DNA of 64,000 bases from a bacterium endosymbiont of Escarpia laminata (GTDB lineage Bacteria; Pseudomonadota; Gammaproteobacteria; Chromatiales; Chromatiaceae), in the NCBI GenBank assembly GCA_003660235.1, contig QGON01000070.1, forward strand, positions 248,001-312,000. Direction: 5' to 3'. The notes under the pieces were generated by a model, which had not been told where the DNA came from, did not search any database, and saw only the letters and a program-made list of their open reading frames with translations. Below are positions 26,242-33,920 of the stretch, piece after piece. Each line of letters opens with the position of its first letter. Position 1 is the first letter of the stretch. Both the position numbers and the translations under genes were made by a program.

Positions 26242-27210
26242 TTAGAAGTTGTGGCTCAACTGCAGAGAGATAACGCTGCTGTCGGTGCTTGGTGCACCAG
26301 CTGCGTCGTCTACGTCACGAGCATTGTAGAGAACCTGTGCATCGGTACGCTTGCTGAAGCTGAACTGGTAGCCGATAGCATAAGTATCGAAGTCGGTACC
26401 TGCGGTGTTGTCGAAGTCAGCAGAACCGTACATGCCCTTGATGCGGTGCATGCCCATGTCGTATGCGCCAGAGATCTGGTAGGTTGCCTTATCGTCGTTG
26501 GCAGTACCACCGATGTCGGAACGCTTCTCGTAAACACCGGTCACGCTGATGTTGTTCCAACCCAAGACACCACCGCCGATGCGGAACTGAGTCTCGTTCT
26601 CAGCAGGTGCGCCGAAGTTATCTTCATCAAGCTGCTCGTAAGCGATGGCGCCGTAGAAAGGGCCATTGCTGTACATACCAGCGATGGAGTAAGCGTCCTG
26701 GAAATCTTCGGTGCCCAGAATCTGAACGACTGCACCAGCAAGGGTGAGACCGGAGAAAGAGGGAGAGATGTATGCGATGGCACCGTCAACGCGACGATCC
26801 ATGAACAGGTTGGTGTGGTTGCCGCCCTGATCGTAGTCAGCAGCGGTATCTGCGAACAGATCCAGTTTGCCGGTGGACATCTTCAGAGGAGTGTCGTGAC
26901 GACCGGCAACAGCAGTACCGAAACCACCAGCCAGACCAACAAAAGCGTTACGACCAGACCAGTTGAATGCAGAACCTGCAGCCATGCCGAACTCCATCTG
27001 GTAGATGGCTTTCAGGCCGTTGCCCAGATCTTCGGAACCCTTGATACCAAGACGGGAAGCCTGGTCCTGCATACCCCAGGAATCAAGGCCATTGTCGACA
27101 TCCCACTTGTCAGAAGCGACACGGACCTTACCGTAGATGGTGGAATCAGCCATGGCAGCCGCGGGGGCAACCAGAGCAGCAGCAATTGCGAAAGAAAGGA
27201 TTTTCTTCAT
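26242..27210 (-). CDS. General bacterial porin, outer membrane
   Basis: Trimeric beta-barrel porin of 322 residues. The signal peptide (KKILSFAIAAALVAPAAAMA) is cleaved before DSTIYGKVRVAS. LGIKGSEDLGNGLKAIYQME is the Gram-negative porin signature. Alternating beta strands follow, ending LQLSHNF with the C-terminal Phe needed for BAM-dependent assembly. Specificity cannot be deduced. It has a strong promoter and terminator, so it is monocistronic and probably highly expressed. Confidence 0.93.
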   Translation of the reverse strand: MKKILSFAIAAALVAPAAAMADSTIYGKVRVASDKWDVDNGLDSWGMQDQASRLGIKGSEDLGNGLKAIYQMEFGMAAGSAFNWSGRNAFVGLAGGFGTAVAGRHDTPLKMSTGKLDLFADTAADYDQGGNHTNLFMDRRVDGAIAYISPSFSGLTLAGAVVQILGTEDFQDAYSIAGMYSNGPFYGAIAYEQLDEDNFGAPAENETQFRIGGGVLGWNNISVTGVYEKRSDIGGTANDDKATYQISGAYDMGMHRIKGMYGSADFDNTAGTDFDTYAIGYQFSFSKRTDAQVLYNARDVDDAAGAPSTDSSVISLQLSHNF

Positions 27211-27261
27211 TTTTTAAAAACTCCAAATGAGTTAGGGATAAATTCTGTACGTTCGCTGGCA

Positions 27262-27290
27262 ATATTAGATAAGCCAACTCTGCATTGCAA
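27262..27290 (-). promoter_or_regulatory. Sigma-70 promoter of the porin gene
   Basis: Minus-strand TTGCAA (27290-27285), a 17-base spacer and TAATAT (27267-27262), about 50 bases before the ATG, with GGAG as ribosome-binding site. The rest of the 378 bases up to tRNA-Gln is A+T-rich without a gene, plus one GGGCCGAGG repeat and a terminator. Confidence 0.75.
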
Positions 27291-27497
27291 GTCTTTTTTG
27301 TAAAAAAATCACATGTGGTAATTTTGTTGCAAAAAAAGCACACCCAGCCCGTGGCAGCCAACTAAAATCCAATAATTCCGTCAGTTACCATCACTTCCTC
27401 GAATTCCCACCAAAAATTATCCAGCAACATTTGACCATCTGCAGGTAAATTATTGTCTCAGGCACTCGCATTCCAGGAATAGTGACGTAAAGAAAAC

Positions 27498-27556
27498 AGG
27501 GCCAAGGGATAAGGTGGCGATCCTCGGCCCTAGGCCCTATCAACCTCGGCCCTAAA
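27498..27556. repeat. GGGCCGAGG-family repeat
   Basis: Reads on the minus strand as AGGGCCGAGGTTGATAGGG, then CCTAGGGCCGAGGATCGCC and ACCTTATCCCTTGGCCC: the same order of units as the 70-bp repeats, in opposite orientation. Confidence 0.8.
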
Positions 27557-27558
27557 AC

Positions 27559-27584
27559 AAAAAACCCGCCGAAGCGGGTTTTTT
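27559..27584. terminator. Terminator downstream of tRNA-Gln
   Basis: AAAACCCGC/GCGGGTTTT stem with T-runs on both strands, four bases beyond the tRNA 3' end. It can end the tRNA transcript (minus) and also works on the plus strand. Confidence 0.9.
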
Positions 27585-27588
27585 ATTT

Positions 27589-27662
27589 TGGCTGGGGATA
27601 GAGGACTCGAACCTCTACAAACGGAGTCAGAGTCCGTTGTCCTGCCATTAGACGAATCCCCA
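27589..27662 (-). tRNA. tRNA-Gln (anticodon CUG)
   Basis: Cloverleaf: acceptor stem TGGGGAT/ATCCCCA, anticodon stem ACGGA/TCCGT with loop CTCTGAC (anticodon CTG, codon CAG), T-arm AGAGGTTCGAGTCCTCT, discriminator G and encoded CCA. A TATAAT motif at 27686-27681 could be its -10 box and overlaps a GGGCCGAGG-family repeat. Confidence 0.95.
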
Positions 27663-27669
27663 ATTTTAT

Positions 27670-27722
27670 TTAGGGCCAAGATTATAAGGGCCTAGGGCCG
27701 AGGATTACGGCCTTGGTCCTTT
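27670..27722. repeat. GGGCCGAGG-family repeat
   Basis: TAGGGCCAAGATTATAAGG, then GCCTAGGGCCGAGGATTACG and CCTTGGTCC. Same unit order as the 70-bp repeats. It overlaps the 3' end of the four-helix-bundle gene, including its last codons. Confidence 0.75.
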
Positions 27723-28075
27723 CCGCCGGCGCTTCGCTCAATGTGTGCGATTAAGCCATATATCATTTTAGAAATCTGTATTATTTCTTCAGATTTTTCA
27801 AGGCCTACTTTATGATCGATCAAACCTGACTCTATGCCGATCAGGATTTGTGTCCAGGCTTCATAGCTGGAAGCCTTTGCAATCCGAAGAAAGTGGATGC
27901 GCTCTTTGACTGATTCCCGCCCATAACCTTCAGCTATGTTTGAGGCTATGGAAAGCGCCGATCTTCCCAACTGATCCCTGAAGCCAAAATTGGCACAGCC
28001 GCCAATCAGTTTGTAAATGTCTGCCGAGAGCCGACAAGCCCTCTTCCACACATCGAGTTTTTTCAGGGCATCCAT
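27692..28075 (-). CDS. Four-helix bundle protein (S23 / rRNA-intervening-sequence type)
   Basis: 127-residue all-helical protein of the S23 family, first known from ORFs in 23S rRNA intervening sequences and related to Avd of diversity-generating retroelements. Landmarks are LDVWKRACRLSADIYKL, FGFRDQLGRSALSIASNIAE, GYGRESVKERIHFLRIAKAS and the C-terminal EEIIQISKMIYGLIAHI. It is wedged between rpsI and tRNA-Gln, with GGGCCGAGG repeats at both ends, and has no relative nearby. No reverse transcriptase is seen. Function unknown; it may have moved with the repeats. Confidence 0.85.
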   Translation of the reverse strand: MDALKKLDVWKRACRLSADIYKLIGGCANFGFRDQLGRSALSIASNIAEGYGRESVKERIHFLRIAKASSYEAWTQILIGIESGLIDHKVGLEKSEEIIQISKMIYGLIAHIERSAGGKDQGRNPRP

Positions 28076-28083
28076 GCCCCTCT

Positions 28084-28118
28084 CCTAGGCCCTCGGCCCT
28101 TAAAACCTCGGCCCTATT
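28084..28118. repeat. GGGCCGAGG-family repeat, short copy
   Basis: On the minus strand: ATAGGGCCGAGGTTTTAAGG followed by GCCGAGGGCCTAGGAG, between the rpsI stop and the four-helix-bundle gene. Confidence 0.75.
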
Positions 28119-28119
28119 T

Positions 28120-28509
28120 TTATCGTTTGGAGAACTGAGGACGCTTGCGCGCCTTGTGCAGACCAACCTTCTTGCGCTCAACCTCACGGGCATCACGGGT
28201 CAGGAACCCGGCTTTGCGCAGACTAACGTGGAGCGACTCGTCAAATAAATCAAGAGCACGCGATATGCCATGACGAATGGCACCCGCCTGACCGGTAGTA
28301 CCGCCACCCTTGACTGTGACCTTGATATCAACCTTGTCACGCGTGTCTGTGACATCCAGCGGCTGACGCACGACCATACGCGCTGTTTCACGGCCAAAAT
28401 ATTCGTCCAGAGGACGATTATTGACAACGATACTGCCGCTGCCGGAGGTCAGGAAGACCCGGGCTGCTGAACTTTTGCGGCGGCCGGTGCTGTAATGAAT
28501 ATCTGCCAT
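28120..28509 (-). CDS. rpsI: 30S ribosomal protein S9
   Basis: 129-residue S9. Begins with [20 protein letters not shown] and ends in the canonical basic tail [11 protein letters not shown] that reaches the P site. [19 protein letters not shown] is in the middle. Follows rplM by 25 bases, the conserved L13-S9 operon. Confidence 0.98.
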   Translation of the reverse strand: MADIHYSTGRRKSSAARVFLTSGSGSIVVNNRPLDEYFGRETARMVVRQPLDVTDTRDKVDIKVTVKGGGTTGQAGAIRHGISRALDLFDESLHVSLRKAGFLTRDAREVERKKVGLHKARKRPQFSKR

Positions 28510-28534
28510 CGGTTTTACCTGATGAAAATGGTGA

Positions 28535-28963
28535 TCAGATGTCCAGCGACTGAGGCTGCTGGGCCTGATGAGTGTGTTCGGGACCTACGAAGACGCGCAG
28601 CTTCTTGAACATGGCGCGACCCAGAGGATTCTTAGGCATCATGCCTTTGACGGCATGCTGAATCACCCGCTCCGGCGCCTTGTCCAGCAGCTTTTCCAGG
28701 CTGATCGACTTAAGGTTGCCTATATAACCGGTGTGATGATGGTAAATCTTGCCCGACATCTTGTTGCCGGTCACATGGATCTTCTCCGCGTTGATTACAA
28801 CGATGTAATCCCCGGTGTCCACATGAGGGGTATATTCAGGCTTATGCTTACCGCGCAGGCGGCGTGCAATTTCAGTGGAGAGGCGACCGAGGGTCTTGTC
28901 GGTTGCGTCCACGAGGTACCAGGTGCGGCGTACCTCAGCCGGTTTTGCACTAACGGTTGTCAT
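28535..28963 (-). CDS. rplM: 50S ribosomal protein L13
   Basis: 142 residues, as in E. coli. [55 protein letters not shown] and [12 protein letters not shown] are conserved. The start at 28963 (MTTVSAKP) has GGAG about nine bases before it; an ATG five codons upstream is less likely. In E. coli L13 represses its own mRNA; the leader here is about 45 bases from the predicted promoter. Confidence 0.97.
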   Translation of the reverse strand: MTTVSAKPAEVRRTWYLVDATDKTLGRLSTEIARRLRGKHKPEYTPHVDTGDYIVVINAEKIHVTGNKMSGKIYHHHTGYIGNLKSISLEKLLDKAPERVIQHAVKGMMPKNPLGRAMFKKLRVFVGPEHTHQAQQPQSLDI

Positions 28964-29011
28964 ACCGAGTCGCTCCAATGGAGAACTATTATCGTCCGAA
29001 AAAGACGGCGA

Positions 29012-29040
29012 ATAGTACCGGATGATCCGACAGGAAACAA
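29012..29040 (-). promoter_or_regulatory. Probable rplM-rpsI promoter
   Basis: Minus-strand TTGTTT (29040-29035), a 17-base spacer and TACTAT (29017-29012). It lies between the upstream terminator (29060-29091) and rplM, which suggests rplM does not depend on read-through of that terminator. Confidence 0.55.
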
Positions 29041-29059
29041 GACCTCATTCGCCGCCGGC

Positions 29060-29157
29060 AAAAAAAAAGCGCAACGGAGGACGTTGCGCTTAAATATAAC
29101 CACCATTTTAGGAGGATGGAGGAGTACTGACACTTGCCATCAGCAGGTAATCAGTAT
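29060..29157 (-). ncRNA. Candidate small RNA upstream of rplM
   Basis: Minus strand: a near-consensus sigma-70 promoter and, about 70 bases on, a perfect rho-independent terminator. The terminator stem is AAGCGCAACG/CGTTGCGCTT (29067-29091), followed by a T-run to 29060. The predicted RNA is about 98 nt, contains no plausible reading frame and has an exposed pyrimidine-rich segment CTCCTCCATCCTCCT able to pair with ribosome-binding sites. The alternative is an attenuated long leader of rplM. Not recognised as a known family. Confidence 0.55.
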
Positions 29158-29163
29158 GTTAGA

Positions 29164-29192
29164 ATTATCTGATATTATTATTGACGTGTCAA
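29164..29192 (-). promoter_or_regulatory. Strong sigma-70 promoter of the candidate small RNA
   Basis: Perfect TTGACA (29192-29187), exactly 17 bases, then GATAAT (29169-29164), one mismatch from the -10 consensus. Nothing annotated starts after it except the candidate RNA and, further on, rplM. Confidence 0.7.
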
Positions 29193-29293
29193 GCTCAGCG
29201 AACAACCCGGCTAACATCTCTTTGGACTTTCCCCTCCGGGTCTGAAAAAATTGCGCCCTTCCCCGACAACACAATAAACCTTAATAAGAAGAG

Positions 29294-30262
29294 ATGCTGA
29301 TCGACTCACTTGCCATTCTCGTTGGACTTGCCATCCTGGTTTGGGGCGCCGATCGCTTTGTCATCGGTGCCGCCGCTCTGGCCAGCAACCTGGGTGTGTC
29401 AGCGATGCTGATCGGTCTCACCATCGTCGGCTTCGGCACATCCGCACCGGAGATACTGGTCTCGGTCGTCTCCTCGCTTGACGGCAATCCCGGCCTCGCA
29501 ATCGGCAACGCACTGGGTTCGAATATCGCCAATATCGGCCTGATCCTTGGCACTACCGCGCTTATCGTCCCTCTGACCGTCCACTCCAGCATATTAAAGA
29601 GGGAGTACCCCCTGCTGCTCGGCGTGACCGGCCTCAGCCTGCTGCTCATGCTGGACGGGGAACTGAACCAGCTTGACGGCGCGATCCTGATTGTCGTCCT
29701 GGTCGCCGTGCTCGGCTGGATGATCCGCGCCGCTAAAACCGGCTCTCCAACCGACCCGATAGCCGACGAGTTCGATGCCGAAATCCCTCACGACATGCCC
29801 ACCCGTCGTGCGATCTTCTGGCTGATTCTCGGGCTTATCTGCCTGCTGGTGAGTTCACGCATGCTGGTCTGGGGGGCAGTCAACATCGCCACCACATTCG
29901 GCATCAGCGATCTGGTGATCGGCCTGACCATCGTCGCCCTGGGCACCAGTCTGCCCGAGCTGGCGACAAGCATTACCAGTGCCCTCAAGGGAGAGGACGA
30001 CCTTGCCATCGGCAACATCATCGGTTCCAACCTCTATAATCTGTTGGCGGTTCTGAGCCTGCCAGGACTGATTGCACCGGGAGCCTTTGCCGAAGCCGCA
30101 CTCTACCGGGACCAACCCATGATGATCGGGATGACCCTTGCCCTCTTTGCCATGGGCTATGGTTTTGGGAAACTGAAAGGGCAGATCAACCGCATCGAAG
30201 GCTTTTTGCTGCTGCTCGCTTTTATCGGCTATCAGACACTGCTGTTTTTTACGTTAAGCTAA
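29294..30262 (+). CDS. Calcium/sodium antiporter, YrbG family
   Basis: CaCA-superfamily inner-membrane exchanger of 322 residues and about ten TM helices. The two inverted alpha repeats carry the ion-site motifs GFGTSAPEILVSVVSSLDGN (about 46-65) and ALGTSLPELATSITSALKGE (about 215-235), each followed by AIGNALGSNIANI or AIGNIIGSNLYNL. It directly precedes kdsD, as yrbG does in E. coli, so it probably begins the Kdo/Lpt run. The start ATG is tightly preceded by AAGAAGAG. Confidence 0.93.
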   Translation: MLIDSLAILVGLAILVWGADRFVIGAAALASNLGVSAMLIGLTIVGFGTSAPEILVSVVSSLDGNPGLAIGNALGSNIANIGLILGTTALIVPLTVHSSILKREYPLLLGVTGLSLLLMLDGELNQLDGAILIVVLVAVLGWMIRAAKTGSPTDPIADEFDAEIPHDMPTRRAIFWLILGLICLLVSSRMLVWGAVNIATTFGISDLVIGLTIVALGTSLPELATSITSALKGEDDLAIGNIIGSNLYNLLAVLSLPGLIAPGAFAEAALYRDQPMMIGMTLALFAMGYGFGKLKGQINRIEGFLLLLAFIGYQTLLFFTLS

Positions 30263-30287
30263 GTCAATCACCCATTGAGGGGAATCA

Positions 30288-31286
30288 ATGAGACAAGGCA
30301 AACCGATCACCCCGGAAGAGGCCGGTAGACTCCGAAGCCTGGGACTGGCAGTGATCGAAACCGAAGCTACCGCCATCTCATCGCTGGCGGCGCGCATCGA
30401 CGATGATTTCGCCCGCGCCTGCAGCTATATGCTCGAGTGTCCCGGTCGCATAGTGGTCATCGGCATGGGAAAATCGGGGCACATCGGCAGCAAGATCGCC
30501 GCCACCCTCGCCAGCACCGGCAGCCCCGCTTTTTTCGTCCATCCCGGTGAAGCCAGCCATGGCGATCTCGGCATGATCACCAGCGGCGATGTGGTGCTTG
30601 CACTCTCGAACTCAGGAGAGACCGGCGAACTGCTGACCATCCTGCCATTGATCAAGCGCCTCGGCGTGCCGCTCATCAGCATGACCGGAAACCCGGAGTC
30701 CACATTGGCTTGTGAAGCGGAAGTCAGCATCGACGTCAGCGTGGAGAAGGAGGCCTGTCCGCTGGGCCTCGCCCCCACCTCCAGCACCACCGCTGCACTG
30801 GTAATGGGTGACGCCATGGCGATCGCCCTGCTTGAGACACGGGGGTTCACCGCCAAGGACTTCGCCCTCTCCCATCCCGGCGGCAGTCTCGGACGACGCC
30901 TGCTGCTGCACATCGGTGATATCATGCACACCGGGGATGCGCTTCCAAAGGTTTCCACCGATGCCAGCCTGAACACAGCACTGCTCGAGATGTCATCCAA
31001 AAGCCTCGGCATGACTGCCGTCGTTGACGGGCAGGGAGCGTTGGCGGGAATCTACACTGACGGAGACCTGCGCCGCACCCTCGACCACAAAGTGAACATT
31101 CACGAAGCGGGTGTGTCGGAGGTGATGACCGTAAACTGCAAAACGGTGGTACCGGAGATGCTCGCTGCCGAAGCCCTGCAGTTGATGGAAGAGAACAAGA
31201 TCAGCGGCCTGCTGGTGGTAAACGGGCAAGGTGAACTGGTTGGCGCATTCAACATGCACGACCTGCTGCGTGCCGGTGTTATGTAG
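30288..31286 (+). CDS. kdsD: Arabinose-5-phosphate isomerase (KpsF/GutQ family)
   Basis: Converts ribulose-5-phosphate to arabinose-5-phosphate, first step of Kdo synthesis. The 332 residues form an N-terminal SIS domain with VVIGMGKSGHIGSKIAATLA and LALSNSGETGELL, the HPGGSLGRRLL segment, and two C-terminal CBS domains (TALLEMSSKSLGMTAVVDGQ and AEALQLMEENKISGLLVVNG). GAGGGG precedes the ATG. A GGGCCGAGG repeat separates it from kdsC. Confidence 0.95.
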   Translation: MRQGKPITPEEAGRLRSLGLAVIETEATAISSLAARIDDDFARACSYMLECPGRIVVIGMGKSGHIGSKIAATLASTGSPAFFVHPGEASHGDLGMITSGDVVLALSNSGETGELLTILPLIKRLGVPLISMTGNPESTLACEAEVSIDVSVEKEACPLGLAPTSSTTAALVMGDAMAIALLETRGFTAKDFALSHPGGSLGRRLLLHIGDIMHTGDALPKVSTDASLNTALLEMSSKSLGMTAVVDGQGALAGIYTDGDLRRTLDHKVNIHEAGVSEVMTVNCKTVVPEMLAAEALQLMEENKISGLLVVNGQGELVGAFNMHDLLRAGVM

Positions 31287-31288
31287 AG

Positions 31289-31384
31289 GCAGGGCCGAGG
31301 TTTTTAGGGCCAAGGGCCGAGGAAGGGAGAAGAGGTACAACTTACCCTTGCCTTGGCCCTCGGCCCTATTAACCTCGGCCCTAT
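31289..31384. repeat. GGGCCGAGG-family repeat in inverted arrangement
   Basis: Left part CAGGGCCGAGGTTTTTAGGG and CCAAGGGCCGAGGAAGG; right part GCCTTGGCCCTCGGCCC and ATTAACCTCGGCCCTATA. The two halves are inverted copies that can form a long hairpin in the kdsD-kdsC spacer. Confidence 0.8.
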
Positions 31385-31402
31385 ATATTCAGGAGAGAGA
31401 AA

Positions 31403-31924
31403 GTGCAGGACATCCAGGAAAAGGCTCGCAACATCAAGCTGGTGATATTCGATGTCGACGGTGTGCTCACCGACGGCAGTCTGTTCCTCGGCGATGACGG
31501 GCAGGAGTACAAGGCGTTCAACTCCCGGGATGGCCACGGCATGAAGATGCTGCAGGCCAGCGGTGTGGAGATCGGCATCATCACCGGCCGCTCCTCGGAA
31601 GTGGTGCGCATCCGCATGGAGAGCCTGGGGATCAAACATGTCCACCAGGGCAAGCTGGATAAACTGCCCACCTATCTCCAGTTGCGGGATCAGCTCGGCC
31701 TGAGAGACGAAGAGGTCGCCTACGTGGGGGACGACGTGGTCGATCTGCCCATCATGCGCCGCGTCGGTCTCGCCATTGCAGTCAATGATGCCCACCCCTT
31801 CGTGCTCCAGCATGCCCACTGGCAGACCCCGCATGCAGGAGGCCGCAGCGCCGGGCGGGATGTCTGCGAACTACTGATGGACGCCCAGGGCAATCTTCAG
31901 TCTGCGCTGGAAAGCTACCTTTAA
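31403..31924 (+). CDS. kdsC: 3-deoxy-D-manno-octulosonate 8-phosphate phosphatase
   Basis: HAD-superfamily phosphatase that makes Kdo from Kdo-8-phosphate; 173 residues. Motif I VIFDVDGVLTDGSLF with the nucleophile aspartate, motif II IITGRSS, and YVGDDVVDLPIMRRVGLAIA as motif IV, and CELLMDAQG at the end. It lacks a cap domain and would form tetramers. GTG start at 31403 with GGAGAGAGA upstream. Confidence 0.95.
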   Translation: MQDIQEKARNIKLVIFDVDGVLTDGSLFLGDDGQEYKAFNSRDGHGMKMLQASGVEIGIITGRSSEVVRIRMESLGIKHVHQGKLDKLPTYLQLRDQLGLRDEEVAYVGDDVVDLPIMRRVGLAIAVNDAHPFVLQHAHWQTPHAGGRSAGRDVCELLMDAQGNLQSALESYL

Positions 31925-31936
31925 GCCGTTACGCAG

Positions 31937-32500
31937 GTGAATCGTCATACGCTCTCCATCGTCCTGTTCACTACCGCCATTGCGGGACTGAGTTGGTGGC
32001 TGGCGGAGATAACAGAACCGAAGCAGCCGCGCCAGCAGGTCGAGGGACACCATCCCGACTACTACGCCGAAGACCTCACGATCACCACCTACAGTGAGGC
32101 AGGCACCCCAAAACACCGTCTGGTGACGGAGCGTCTGGCCCACTTCGGGGACGACGACAGCGCAGAATTGGAACATCCGCATCTGTGGATGTATGATCCA
32201 GCCACCCCGCCCTGGAAGCTGCGCGCCGAGCAGGCTCTCATCACCAACAATGGCGAAAACATCTTCCTTCCGGGCAAGGTTTTCATAGACCGGGAGGAGC
32301 AGGGGAAAAAGCGCCCCTATCACATCATCACCTTCGACCTGAAGGTACAACCCAAACTCTCCTACGCCGAAACCGATGGCGCATTCCGTCTCGACAGCCG
32401 CCGGGACTGGGTCACCTCCATCGGCATGCGGGGCTGGTTCAAAGAACCCGCCAGAATCAAACTACTATCCGAGGTACGAAGCCGTTATGAAACCCAATAA
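31937..32500 (+). CDS. lptC: LPS export ABC transporter periplasmic protein LptC
   Basis: Bitopic inner-membrane protein of the Lpt bridge, 187 residues. One N-terminal TM helix (LSIVLFTTAIAGLSWWLAEI) precedes a beta-jellyroll domain with DYYAEDLTITTYSEAGTPKH, LEHPHLWMYDP and WKLRAEQALITNNGENIFLP. It receives LPS from LptB2FG and passes it to LptA. GTG start. It overlaps lptA by 14 bases. Confidence 0.92.
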   Translation: MNRHTLSIVLFTTAIAGLSWWLAEITEPKQPRQQVEGHHPDYYAEDLTITTYSEAGTPKHRLVTERLAHFGDDDSAELEHPHLWMYDPATPPWKLRAEQALITNNGENIFLPGKVFIDREEQGKKRPYHIITFDLKVQPKLSYAETDGAFRLDSRRDWVTSIGMRGWFKEPARIKLLSEVRSRYETQ

Positions 32501-32996
32501 CCGGCTCTTGAGTCTACTGCTCGCCCTCTCCCTCTCCATGCCGGTCCTCAGCCTCGCACTCAGCACCGACAAAGATCAGCCGATGTATCTGGAGGCGGAC
32601 AGCGTGGACATCGATGACGCCAAAGGCGTCAGCATCTACGAGGGCAACGTGGTCATCACCCAGGGCAGCACCAAACTGTGGGCCGACAAGATATGGGTCT
32701 ATCGTGTTGATGGCGAAACAGAAAAGGTCTTCGCCATCGGCAAGCCGGTGCGCTTTCAGCAGCGCATGGACGACAGCGACGAGGTAGCCCGCGGACAGGC
32801 ACTACGGGCCGAATACTATGCCAGGAAGGATGAGATCTACCTGATCGGGGAGGCGCTGCTGGAACAGGGCAAGGATCAGTTTCGCAGCGACCGCATCACC
32901 TACCTGCGTGGAAAATCCCAGGTCAAGGCAGGCGCCAGTGCCGCAGGCAAAAAGCGGGTCCGGGTGATCATAGAACCGAAGAAAGTTGAACAATGA
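32487..32996 (+). CDS. lptA: LPS transport periplasmic protein LptA
   Basis: Soluble periplasmic bridge protein of 169 residues. The signal peptide ([20 protein letters not shown]) is followed by [20 protein letters not shown] and [20 protein letters not shown], typical of the OstA-like fold. I start at the ATG at 32487; 37 more in-frame codons upstream lie in lptC. Its end overlaps lptB by four bases. Confidence 0.94.
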   Translation: MKPNNRLLSLLLALSLSMPVLSLALSTDKDQPMYLEADSVDIDDAKGVSIYEGNVVITQGSTKLWADKIWVYRVDGETEKVFAIGKPVRFQQRMDDSDEVARGQALRAEYYARKDEIYLIGEALLEQGKDQFRSDRITYLRGKSQVKAGASAAGKKRVRVIIEPKKVEQ

Positions 32997-33718
32997 CCCA
33001 GTTGCTCGCCACCAACCTGGAAAAGCAGTATCGCGGCCGCAAGGTGGTTGACCGGATTTCGCTGGAGGTCGACAAGGGCGAGGTGGTCGGGCTGCTCGGC
33101 CCCAACGGAGCAGGCAAGACCACCTGTTTCTATATGATCGTGGGTCTGATCCCGGCGGACGGCGGTAGCGTCATGGTCGACGGACGTGAGGTCACCGATC
33201 TGCCGATGCATAGCCGTGCCCGGCTCGGCATCGGCTATCTCGCCCAGGAGCCCTCGGTCTTTCGGCGGCTCTCAGTAGAAAACAACATTCTGGCCATCCT
33301 GGAGACCCGCAAATCGCTGAAAAAAGCGGAACGCCAGGAGATCTGTGACAGACTGCTCGATGAGTTCGGTATCGCCCATCTGCGGGATAATATGGCCATG
33401 AGCCTCTCCGGCGGCGAACGGCGGCGACTGGAGATCGCCCGGGCACTCTCCATCGAACCCCGTTTCGTGCTGCTGGACGAACCCTTCGCCGGAGTTGACC
33501 CCATCGCGGTGCTGGAGATCAAAAAGATCATTCTGCATCTGAAAGAGCGAGGCATCGGCGTGCTGATCACCGACCATAATGTGCGCGAGACCCTCGACAT
33601 CTGCGATCGCGCCTACATCATCAACGCAGGCAGCGTGCTGGCAGAGGGGACGCCGCAGGATCTCCTGACAAACTCTGAAGTCCGCTCTGTCTACCTGGGA
33701 GAGCATTTTTCCATGTAA
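32993..33718 (+). CDS. lptB: LPS export ABC transporter ATP-binding protein LptB
   Basis: Cytoplasmic ATPase that powers LPS extraction through LptFG (not in this window). 241 residues: Walker [19 protein letters not shown]-loop [12 protein letters not shown], signature [15 protein letters not shown], Walker [14 protein letters not shown] and the switch histidine in [16 protein letters not shown] overlap with lptA. Confidence 0.97.
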   Translation: MTQLLATNLEKQYRGRKVVDRISLEVDKGEVVGLLGPNGAGKTTCFYMIVGLIPADGGSVMVDGREVTDLPMHSRARLGIGYLAQEPSVFRRLSVENNILAILETRKSLKKAERQEICDRLLDEFGIAHLRDNMAMSLSGGERRRLEIARALSIEPRFVLLDEPFAGVDPIAVLEIKKIILHLKERGIGVLITDHNVRETLDICDRAYIINAGSVLAEGTPQDLLTNSEVRSVYLGEHFSM

Positions 33719-33920
33719 GGAGATCGATTTTTCCACAAATTTCAAGCGGTTACTCGTCTCGGTTCAGATATCAAGCCAGCTGCCGACAAGTTCAATAACG
33801 ATTTCATGATCCAGAACAACTGAAAGCTGCGATAAAGTTTTCCGCACCTTCCATTTTTGGCTAGAATGAAATTAGGAAATCCATACAAATAACGTACCAG
33901 GTTTTGATAATCACCTGCAG

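Noticed and set aside
26251-27303. Long plus-strand frame (350 codons) opposite the porin
   Set aside because: It is the complement of a strongly supported porin gene with signal peptide, barrel strands, promoter and terminator. The antisense product has no recognisable domain.
27692-28075. Diversity-generating retroelement (Avd-like protein)
   Set aside because: The protein is in the same fold family as Avd, but no reverse transcriptase and no template/variable repeat pair are visible.
25097-31384. CRISPR array
   Set aside because: The GGGCCGAGG repeats are dispersed, vary in length and orientation, lack regular spacers, and no cas gene is present. The 48-bp repeats at 22411 are coding.
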